Assembly (NCBI RefSeq): GCF_001469955.1
Contig: NZ_LOPU01000004.1
Span: 62,001-126,000, forward strand
Reading direction: 5' to 3'
DNA from: Haloprofundus marisrubri
GTDB lineage: Archaea; Halobacteriota; Halobacteria; Halobacteriales; Haloferacaceae
DNA length: 64,000 nucleotides
This document shows, in pieces, positions 44,212-52,300 of this stretch (its first letter is position 1; each line of letters starts with the position of its first letter). The notes under the pieces are model-generated. The model was given only the letters and a program-made list of their open reading frames with translations. It was not told the origin of the DNA and ran no database searches. The translations under genes were made by a program, and so were the position numbers.

Positions 44212-45318
44212 ATGATGCGTATCTATCGGGTCGGAGAACGCTACCGAGACAAAGGGCGGAACTACAATACCAGCGACGAGGATGAATTCAATTCATGGCT
44301 CTCTCACCCGATTCCAGAGGATGAAAGCGATCTTCCGTATCTAAAGGGGATGCGGGCGCTTCGAAACTTCTCAGAGACCCAAAAGACCGGTGAGTATGCC
44401 ACGTTCATTCTCGTATCGAGTGATCAAGATGAGACCTATCCTGACGAAATCGACTTAGAAAACGGAGAAATTCGTTACTGGGGTGACGCGAAATACTCCG
44501 TCAAACGCGGCACACGGAGCAAAGACCGTTTCTATGGCAACCGACGACTGAAACCACACTTCGATACCGTCAAAGAGTCAGGCAGAGACGTTGCCGCACC
44601 CATTCTATTTTTCGAGCGCAAGGAAAGCGGCTATGTGACGTTTGACGGCGTCTGCGTCCTCAAAGCCGTGACTCCCGACCGTAATCGAGAATCTACCGAC
44701 GATGGCGTTGTGTGGACGCCAAACTATCGCTACCATCTCTCAGTGTTAGACATTCCAGAGATTTCGCTGGAATGGATTTACAACAGAGCAACTGCGGACT
44801 CTGATGCAGGCGCTCCCGATGCATGGACCGAATGGAAACAGTCGGAGTCGGCCGACGATACTGACCCAGAAATCAGCACTGAGACAAGTACATCGGGGAC
44901 GCCCTACAGCTACGAATCCTCCGGGGTGCGAGTCAGCGAGTCGTTTCGAAATCGCGTCTTTGAGCTCTACGATGAGACGTGTGTGCTGACGGAAATGCGC
45001 ACGCGTCCGCTCGTGACGCTTTCGCATATCGCTCCACGAAGCGAGGCTGTCGAGTATGCAGAAGACGTTACAAACGTGTTCTTGCTGAATTGGACCCATC
45101 ATATGGCGTTCGATGCTGGCCTGTTTACCATCGATACCGACCTCAGAATTCGAGTAAATCCTGAGTTCAAGACCACAGATGCCCATCTGTTGGCGACACT
45201 TCACGAGCGAGATGGTGAAAAAATCACTTTGCCAGAAGACTGCGAGTTCTCAACTGAGCGAATCCGGGAACGGAACGAGGCGCTCGACTGGCAAGTTGAT
45301 GAACTGAATACCATCTGA
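44212..45318 (+). CDS. AspBHI-like modification-dependent HNH endonuclease
   Basis: A 368-residue protein with two parts. Residues 1-195 resemble the SRA-like reader domain at the N-terminus of AspBHI-type restriction enzymes: YLKGMRALRNFSE, EIRYWGDAKY and APILFFERKESGYVTFDGVCVL are the recognisable blocks. After an Asp/Ser/Thr-rich linker comes a C-terminal HNH domain: CVLTEMRTR, SHIAPRSE, NVFLLNWTHHMAFDAGLFTID (about residues 257-310), with His and Asn in the usual places. Such proteins cut DNA carrying modified cytosine. It stands alone after the DISARM genes with an AT-rich upstream stretch (TTATATTATAG). It is unlikely to be a homing enzyme because of the reader domain. Confidence 0.72.
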   Translation: MMRIYRVGERYRDKGRNYNTSDEDEFNSWLSHPIPEDESDLPYLKGMRALRNFSETQKTGEYATFILVSSDQDETYPDEIDLENGEIRYWGDAKYSVKRGTRSKDRFYGNRRLKPHFDTVKESGRDVAAPILFFERKESGYVTFDGVCVLKAVTPDRNRESTDDGVVWTPNYRYHLSVLDIPEISLEWIYNRATADSDAGAPDAWTEWKQSESADDTDPEISTETSTSGTPYSYESSGVRVSESFRNRVFELYDETCVLTEMRTRPLVTLSHIAPRSEAVEYAEDVTNVFLLNWTHHMAFDAGLFTIDTDLRIRVNPEFKTTDAHLLATLHERDGEKITLPEDCEFSTERIRERNEALDWQVDELNTI

Positions 45319-45434
45319 TGTAGAACACGTACTGTGACTACGTCCCATGGTCAACGCCTCAATTGAACGAATTCATCATGTCTGAATAAGGCACCAACCA
45401 ACGTCGTTACTCTTCGCGAGAAGGGGTTCTGATT

Positions 45435-45674
45435 TCAGTCCTTAGATGGAGATAGTCTATACTTCCACCCTTCTGACGTTTCTTCGATACCCTCAATCTC
45501 GATTTTATCGAGTTTTCCAGTTCCGGCTAGTGCATAAATTGTTGTATTAACCGCTCCGCGATAGTCATCGGAAACCCGTTTTCGGATGTCACGTGTTCTC
45601 ACGACTCTCTTATTTTCGTTTAACAGCTCTATGCACGCCCTCTCTATTTCAGAGGTGAGCTCCTTACCACTCAT
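45435..45674 (-). CDS. Small winged-helix-like protein
   Basis: A 79-residue protein from the ATG at 45674 (the TTG at 45698 would overlap the upstream gene by 14 bases). The sequence has a helix-turn-helix look: IERACIELLNENKRVVRTRDI, then DYRGAVNTTIYALAGTGKLDKIEI, and a short wing ending in WKYRL. It follows the 122-residue gene by 10 bases and is probably its operon partner. Likely a small DNA-binding regulator; family unknown. Confidence 0.5.
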   Translation of the reverse strand: MSGKELTSEIERACIELLNENKRVVRTRDIRKRVSDDYRGAVNTTIYALAGTGKLDKIEIEGIEETSEGWKYRLSPSKD

Positions 45675-45684
45675 CTTGAATGCA

Positions 45685-46053
45685 CTATGGGCCTTCAAAT
45701 GTTGGAACTATCTCCTCGGTGCTGAAATGCGTCTGCTCAAGCGTGGCATTTCCTGCAGTTAAACTGACTTCGTACCCCGTTCCATTGCCATCTGGCTCAA
45801 TATAGAACGTAAACATCCCATCGTGAATTTCGACCTCGAATCCACATGAACCGCGTTTGATATCCGTTGAGAGCATTTCGCTTGCTGTCTCCAGCGAAGC
45901 AAGCGGGACATCTTGTGTGATGTCAGGATGGTAAAAATAGATCAATGCAGAGGCCATCTCGGAGTCTGTTTCTGCGTGTGTTTTCAAGATCACTCCACGT
46001 CCGTATTCTCGATTCCACACCTCCACTCCCTGCTTTGCAGTATTTTGGTTCAT
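45685..46053 (-). CDS. Small protein with Tudor/SH3-like N-terminus, unknown function
   Basis: A 122-residue protein, mostly beta strand. The start has the pattern VEVWNREYGRGVILKT, like the small barrel in CarD- or UvrD-associated domains, where a GxG turn follows an aromatic residue. The rest (FEVEIHDGMFTFYIE, GYEVSLTAG) continues as strands. It is first in a two-gene operon with the 79-residue gene and has a TATA-like box at 46077. No family recognised; a nucleic-acid- or protein-binding adaptor is possible. Confidence 0.5.
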   Translation of the reverse strand: MNQNTAKQGVEVWNREYGRGVILKTHAETDSEMASALIYFYHPDITQDVPLASLETASEMLSTDIKRGSCGFEVEIHDGMFTFYIEPDGNGTGYEVSLTAGNATLEQTHFSTEEIVPTFEGP

Positions 46054-46076
46054 GAATTACGTAGCTAATCGAGCCC

Positions 46077-46086
46077 TGATAAATTG
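46077..46086 (-). promoter_or_regulatory. TATA-like box for the leftward small-gene pair
   Basis: On the minus strand the sequence reads AATTTATCAG, ending 23 bases before the ATG at 46053, which fits a leaderless promoter. Confidence 0.45.
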
Positions 46087-46275
46087 GTATCTACATTCTA
46101 CTCACTTTTCTAATAGCGCTCTGTCGACGAACAGGCTAGGGTGCTTTTCCAAGGGTGTAGGGCTACTAGTGTTCCAAATAAGCCTTGAGCCACCGCTGGT
46201 CCTGGGAATGAGTTTCGTTTGATCATTATGCCATGCAGTAAGGTCAAATAATATGCCAGACAAGAGATGATATCG

Positions 46276-46794
46276 ATGGACGAGAATTCATATATCTCCT
46301 CGGTGAAAGAGCAACTACGAGCGTATGACTTCGATGAACGAGATATCTATCCTCTTAGGTTGATTTCGAAGCCGAGTTTCTATGACACAGAGGAAGTCGG
46401 TGTAGACTCGAAAGCGTGTTTCTATAAGCGAGAAAAAAAGCTCACACGGGTCATTGAGCAAGTAGTTTTTATTTTTACAGTTGATGAACCAGAGGTTCAA
46501 GCAGTGAAAGATGCGATTAGCGACTGCGTTGGATTTTTCGATTGGTCATCATCAACTGGGATTACTTCTCGAGACCAACGATGGGTCTATCCGCTTCTCA
46601 TCCCAACTGAAGTAACCAAAGCGATGCGAATCGCTGCAAAGCGAGAAGCAGGCCAGCACGATAGTGAGTTCGTACTACCCGTCATCGCAGACCCACAGAA
46701 TAACCAGCTCATCTATGACAATCCCTCTAAGACTGGCCAGCTCACAGCACACGGGACAGTAGCGAACAATGCAGAAAACTACTTTGTGATCTAA
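46276..46794 (+). CDS. Hypothetical protein
   Basis: A 172-residue soluble protein with mixed alpha/beta character (VIEQVVFIFTVDEPEVQ, WVYPLLIPTEVT, EFVLPVIADPQ) and no recognised motif. Two ATG codons compete, at 46267 and 46276. The second is preferred because the only TATA-like run (AAATAATAT, about 46246-46254) would then lie near the standard leaderless distance. It is a single gene between the leftward two-gene operon and the convergent membrane protein gene, separated from the latter by 43 bases. Function unknown. Confidence 0.5.
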   Translation: MDENSYISSVKEQLRAYDFDERDIYPLRLISKPSFYDTEEVGVDSKACFYKREKKLTRVIEQVVFIFTVDEPEVQAVKDAISDCVGFFDWSSSTGITSRDQRWVYPLLIPTEVTKAMRIAAKREAGQHDSEFVLPVIADPQNNQLIYDNPSKTGQLTAHGTVANNAENYFVI

Positions 46795-46837
46795 GAAACC
46801 CGGTAGAATGACTGGCACACTCGATGTCGATTGTTAT

Positions 46838-48067
46838 CTACTCTGGACTAGCGTCAGATGTTGAGCCGTCATCCGGACTATTCCTCAACTCACTTGCCTC
46901 CGTTTCGGTATCTGAAAAGAGGGACTTCCCACGACTCGTTGATTCGAGATCGCTTTCAGCTACGTGTTCCCTCTCGAGTTTAGCTGGCTGCTCGTCAGTA
47001 TCGGAGCTCAGTGATACCTTCGACTGTGGATCCGATAGTGATGAGAGTTTGGTGACGCCCGACTCTCCGTCTATACTTTGTGAATATAGTGGCGTTGTAT
47101 CTAGCGGTTTAGCAAACTCAGGTGGAAGAATACCCACATCTACCAACTGTCTCCGATCCAGAGAACCCACGCCCAGTGTTTGCTTGAGATCGAAGTTCAT
47201 TCGATACCAGTGTTCTTCTGGATCTACTCGAATCTCAGACGGAGAACTCGTGAACAAAGATGAGTTCCAAAGTGCCTCCTTGCCCCCTGAGATGAGATCA
47301 TCAAAGAGACGCTCGATATCCCCCAGAACTTGACTTGCTACTTGTGAGTAATCGTCACACTCAGCCAGCTTTTCGACGTAACCTCGTATCTGGGACTCGG
47401 GTGGTTGCCAGCTAGTGAGATAGAGTCCTGTTGCGGACCACGATGCGCCAGCTACCGCGAGTCCTGCAGCCTTCAAATAGCCATTCCACGACGCCGTATT
47501 GTGAGCAACCCATCCGAAGGAAAAGTTCCTGTCTGAAATGGGTCGGAGCAGTTTGAGCGCAGCAAATCCACTATCTCCAGTAGTGGGGAGATCACCAATC
47601 AAGTGCCCAATAGACCCAGCACCGACTGAGTCAATTATCCAGTCCGCTAGGCTGTCTAATGCCTCGATGACATCAGACGCCATTTCCGAGAGCCCCAATT
47701 CTTTGGCCGTTGTTTCTCCGAGTTTTCTCGATGCGTGTCTGATTAGATGTGCTGCTGCAATTGATGAGCCCAGAATTGGCAGTGAGTGTAGCTTGTGGTG
47801 GTTCCCTTGCTGCATTGGGTGTAATGAACTTCCACGGTCTTGCAGTATATCTGCCTCCAATAAGTCGAATTTGTACGCTACCAACGCACTCAACCCAGTG
47901 AACCCCAGTCCAGCAACGGCCATTGGTGCCCTTCGGGAAAGTCTCGTTTTCAGATTCGGTGGGACCGTACTCGAGTTATACTCCCTTCGCACCTCGTGAC
48001 GGACCCATGCCGTAACAAGGCCTGAACTCAGTCCTGCTACCATTGCTCCGTGCGCGGGTCCCTTCAT
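46838..48067 (-). CDS. DUF457/YdjM-like membrane protein with long acidic tail
   Basis: A protein of about 409 residues from the ATG at 48067 (a GTG at 48073 is possible). The N-terminal 210 residues hold several hydrophobic segments (AMVAGLSSGLVTAW, APMAVAGLGFTGLSALVAY, AAGLAVAGASWSATGLYL) and blocks similar to the YdjM/DUF457 membrane hydrolase family: AHGAM at the start, HHKLHSLP in the middle, and GHLIGDLPTTGDSGF with LLRPISDRNFSFGW later. The His/Asp residues would bind metal in that family. The C-terminal 190 residues are soluble and end in a Ser/Asp/Glu-rich disordered stretch. Leftward single gene; its link to the defence genes is unclear. Confidence 0.62.
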   Translation of the reverse strand: MKGPAHGAMVAGLSSGLVTAWVRHEVRREYNSSTVPPNLKTRLSRRAPMAVAGLGFTGLSALVAYKFDLLEADILQDRGSSLHPMQQGNHHKLHSLPILGSSIAAAHLIRHASRKLGETTAKELGLSEMASDVIEALDSLADWIIDSVGAGSIGHLIGDLPTTGDSGFAALKLLRPISDRNFSFGWVAHNTASWNGYLKAAGLAVAGASWSATGLYLTSWQPPESQIRGYVEKLAECDDYSQVASQVLGDIERLFDDLISGGKEALWNSSLFTSSPSEIRVDPEEHWYRMNFDLKQTLGVGSLDRRQLVDVGILPPEFAKPLDTTPLYSQSIDGESGVTKLSSLSDPQSKVSLSSDTDEQPAKLEREHVAESDLESTSRGKSLFSDTETEASELRNSPDDGSTSDASPE

Positions 48068-48215
48068 TGTCACCTCTTCGAGTCAATAAGATATAGTGTT
48101 TACTTCAAGGAATATCATGAAGTAGATCACATTCGGGAAACAAAGGAGTTGTTTACCGTTTCAATTGAAGAGCCGATTATAGCCTGAACACACAGATTGT
48201 ATCTAAATAAATTAG

Positions 48216-48224
48216 TTATAAATA
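48216..48224 (+). promoter_or_regulatory. TATA-like box of the glycosylase-like gene
   Basis: TTATAAATA lies 27 bases before the ATG at 48252 and is one of the clearest archaeal promoter boxes in the window. Confidence 0.6.
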
Positions 48225-48251
48225 CATGATAAACCAGAGTTGTAATGGAAC

Positions 48252-49184
48252 ATGTCTGACTCAACATGGATTGCAGGGGATTCAGATGCGGTAGATGATA
48301 CAGTCCTCGAAGTTCATCGCCAACATTTACAGGACCACCCATTTGTTGTGGAATACGATTCAGCAGGCAAATACTTTGAACACAAACTCGGATTCGAGAA
48401 TGTCGCAGAAGCGTACTACGATGTCCCTACATACGCTGCCTTTCGCATTCATACATACGCCCCGCGTGATTACCTCTTACTACAGACGAATCCGGACCTC
48501 AAACCGGACAAGGCTAAAGGAGATATCCACTGGTCTTATCCAAGTCTGTCGACAGACTTTGATCAAAGCGTCCTTGCAAACGTCGTCCAAGCAGCAACAA
48601 CAATTACGCCATATCTGAACGACGGAGACTCAGTCCGTCTTGGATTGAAATGCATTATCGATGCCGTACAATCTGAATACGATATTGAGTTCAAGGGCAA
48701 TGCTCTTCGACAGGCTGAGTATGAAGAATATCTACAACTCGAGGCTGCACGATCATACAGGAGTGATTCTAACAGTAGCGGTGTGAATCTCAATCGAGGA
48801 ATTCACAAGGATTTCGCGTACACAAATCGATGCAAATTCCAAGCCGAGGGATCATCAGCTAATCCACAGCAAGCAGACGATGAGTGGTTAGAAGATGAAC
48901 TCATAGCAGTTGCGCCAAAAGTGGTGTTCGCGCTAGGTGACAAAGCCCGCAGCGGGCTCCGGAACCTCGGATTCGAACCAGTTAGAGAGCAGAATCAATA
49001 TTCGAGTGGCGAGAATAATCGCATTCTGCGGTATGAAGGCAAACAGCCGAGTCTTCAAGGGACGTCTGCCGTCTGCTTGTACCACTTGGACTATCGAAGC
49101 GAGTTGACTACCGATCTTGACGTTCATAAAGCGCTAGGGTCAATAAAACAGACTACGGATTCGACTGAGACCACGGTTAATTAG
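48252..49184 (+). CDS. Uracil-DNA-glycosylase-fold-like protein
   Basis: A 310-residue acidic protein. The C-terminal part matches the order of blocks seen in the UDG superfamily: FAYTNRCKF (a strand ending in Asn), then ELIAVAPKVVFALGDKA (helix, strand and GDKA turn), and later CLYHLDYRSEL where UDGs have an HP-type motif. The N-terminal half lacks the usual GxGxxPG or GQDPYH motif, so the catalytic step may differ or be lost. Anti-phage glycosylases that remove modified phage bases exist, and this gene lies in a defence island ahead of a giant ATPase gene, although with its own promoter. The fold call is tentative. Confidence 0.5.
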   Translation: MSDSTWIAGDSDAVDDTVLEVHRQHLQDHPFVVEYDSAGKYFEHKLGFENVAEAYYDVPTYAAFRIHTYAPRDYLLLQTNPDLKPDKAKGDIHWSYPSLSTDFDQSVLANVVQAATTITPYLNDGDSVRLGLKCIIDAVQSEYDIEFKGNALRQAEYEEYLQLEAARSYRSDSNSSGVNLNRGIHKDFAYTNRCKFQAEGSSANPQQADDEWLEDELIAVAPKVVFALGDKARSGLRNLGFEPVREQNQYSSGENNRILRYEGKQPSLQGTSAVCLYHLDYRSELTTDLDVHKALGSIKQTTDSTETTVN

Positions 49185-49323
49185 TAGAGATTGCTGAGGC
49201 CTCAGCAGGGTTGATTCTGTTTGCGTTGCTTATTTTCGTCTTTGTCCGGCGAGCAGCACGCTAACTACAGGGGTTAACAATCTAGTCCGGGAAAAATTGG
49301 CCCTAACACTCGCTGAAACCCAG

Positions 49324-49332
49324 ATATTTATT
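49324..49332 (+). promoter_or_regulatory. TATA-like box of the giant GHKL/DUF3883 gene
   Basis: ATATTTATT ends 21 bases before the ATG at 49354, compatible with leaderless transcription. Confidence 0.5.
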
Positions 49333-49353
49333 GTCAGCCTCACATGAAGAAGT

Positions 49354-52300
49354 ATGGATGTCACTGACCCGGACTCTATTGCGGATATCCAATCTCTCCA
49401 TCTTGGTACATACCAAAGCAATCCAGACCGGATCGAATCCGACGCAGGGACTGAACGCCAAGACCGCGCAGACTACGAAGGCCGATTCATCTTCGAACTG
49501 CTCCAAAATGCAGTCGACGAGATGGACGACACAGAAGACCCACGGGTCAAACTGGAATTGACAGAGGACGCATTACTCGTTGCTAACAACGGCAATGCGT
49601 TCTCTATCAAGGACCTGTACGCCCTCACGCTGACGACTCGAACGACAAAAGCTGGCGAAACAACAATCGGGCATAAGGGCCGGGGCTTCACCTCGGTACT
49701 CGGGATTACGGACAATCCACGTGTCTATTCAAACGAGATTACGGGCGCGCAGTTCGACCGTGAGGCCACTGCAGACTTGCTGAATGAGGATGATACGATT
49801 GTCAATCGGTTGGATCGTGAAGTAGAGGACAGTCAGGTCCCTTTGCTCGGAGTCCCACACTCCACTGATCAACCCACGAGAGTCTCTGAGCTTTTGGACG
49901 AGGGCTACACGACAGTCTTTGAGTTACCACTTCGGGAGCCTTCTCGACACCGTGGCTCGATTACGCGGAAACTCCAAGCACTGGAAGCCAACACCGTGGC
50001 ACTGCTTCCACAGTTGAAACAGATCAAGATAGTCAGTCCTGAATGGGAGCGGATGTGGGAGATTACACGGACGGACATCGACGGCAACGAGAATCAGTTG
50101 CTTGTCGAACTCGACTGTGAAACCACGACTGAAGGGACTACTGAGTCTGTCACTCGACAGTTTTGTTTCTTCAATCGGTCGGACATAGACCAGGACTGTA
50201 TCGCCGAACAAGCGGACCTCACAGAACCAGAAATCGATGCAATGGGGGAACTAAGTGTCGGCGTAGTACTCGCAGCGGACCCCGTTCGAGAAAATCCAGA
50301 CCCCGTCGTCGCTGACTGGGAACTGGCTCCAGTCTATGGGGAGTCGTCTGACCGACCACCGTACATTCACGTGTTCCTCCCAACCAAGGAGCGAAGCCCA
50401 ATCCCGGCACTTGTGACTGGGACGTTTCAGTCAGATACCTCCCGCCGGAACCTGACTCTGGACTATGATGACGAACAGGGATACCAAGCGCAGTTCAATG
50501 CGCTTCTGTTTGCTGAAGTCGGAGCGCTTCTCGAAGAGACGGTTATCCCCTTCGTCACAGAGTCGGCTACAGAGACAGCGAGCTTTCTGGATGCACTCGA
50601 TCCTTCGCTTGGTCAAAAGCGTGAGTGGTCGTTCACCCCTGGCTCTGTAGACCACTGTCTCTTCTCCGAAATCATATCACACATTAGCTCAGTCGAGTTT
50701 CTCCCATCAGCGTTTGATGATCACTGTGTGGCGATTGATGACGTTTGTGTCCCACCGACGTCTGCGAAAATCCCTGAACTTGGAGAACGATTCGTTGGAC
50801 TGCTTGCGAGCGCTACAGAGGCTCCAAACGACCTGCCCCAGATTCCTGCCGGATCGCTTCTCGGTCATAATAGAGTACAGACGCTGGCTGCGTACGGTGC
50901 CTCTGAGCTGACAGCAGCAGACATTCCAGAGGTATTAGAGCGAGCAGGTGCTGATCCTGAATTCCGTAAAACGAGAGAGAGTGAGTGGGGACTATTCGAT
51001 GAGGAACGCAGCGAGGATGACGAGGAATGTATTCTTCATATTGACCCTGTCTTGGAGTACTTTGTCCAGCTCAGAAAGACGCTTGAGAGCGATGAGGAAC
51101 GAGAGGGCTTCGACACGACCTGTCGAAGCCACTCCGTACTCCCGATTGGTGTTACAGTTTCTGAGAATGGCCGACTTCGTGCACTTCGCAAGGGCAACGA
51201 CGATGACTCCGTCTTCATGCCGCCTGAAGAAGACATGCCAGAAGGGACGCTACCAGCACTGGAATTCCTCCCCCGCGAGCTTTACTATGGAACGAATGCA
51301 AGCCGAGCCCAGAAACTACGAAACAAGGCCCTTCCGACAGACTTCACAGCTGATCTTCAAACGATTTGGGACATCAACGACTACCAGTTCGCTACGGTGT
51401 TTGATGTGGGTGTACGCCCATCCATCCCAGGGCCAAATACCCCTAAGAGGGATCCATCTCCGCTCGAAAACATGGCTGCATTGAAGACGATTCAGCGCAT
51501 GGCAGCCGTCCATTCGCCCGAAAACGACCGAAGCCCTGACTCGTCGTTGTTGTACAAATCATCACGAAGACCGTTCACTGATCTCACCAAGCTTCCTCTC
51601 CCGACCAAGTCCTCTGATGAAGATACGGACGTCGAATGGTATCCAGCCCATCGTGTGTACTTCAGCTCAGCCTGGCAGTCCGCACTTAGTCGACCGGATA
51701 ACACACAGATTGAGCCGTTCCTCCGTACGGTCAGTGAAGAGACTGATTCAGAACGTTTCGCCCCGAAATTCCTCGCTTCACCGGAGCACCTTGGTGTCAA
51801 AATTGAGGATGACGACGGGAACCCAACTAAGGAACTCATTCAGTGGGTAGACTTCTTCAAATGGCTCGGTGTCTCCGAACACATTCGTCCCCTTCCACTG
51901 TTCGCGCCCGACTCCGGAACTCGACACCGATACAAGAAGACGAAGGGCCTCAGTCGACCACCACGTTCTGCCATTTCGACTCCAGTAGACCTCTCACAAC
52001 CTGACCACGGGAAGTCACCAGTCGACCACCGATACACAGGCCTCAGTGAACAGGAATGGGAAAAATATCGAGGACACCTGAAGGAGTACATCGACCGAGA
52101 AATTCCTGATGTAGAGCAGCAGTATCTATTCCAGATTAATTCACTGGAGTACGCTGCTGAGATTCTCTCTGCAGCTAAGGACGAAGTGGTTGGGGAACGG
52201 CTGCTCCATCATCTCGTCTTCTGGTGGGGCCGAGGATTGTCTCAGCATCGTCATGCTACGGTAGCAGAGTTCACGAACAGCCGGTGGCGAGGGAGCAACA

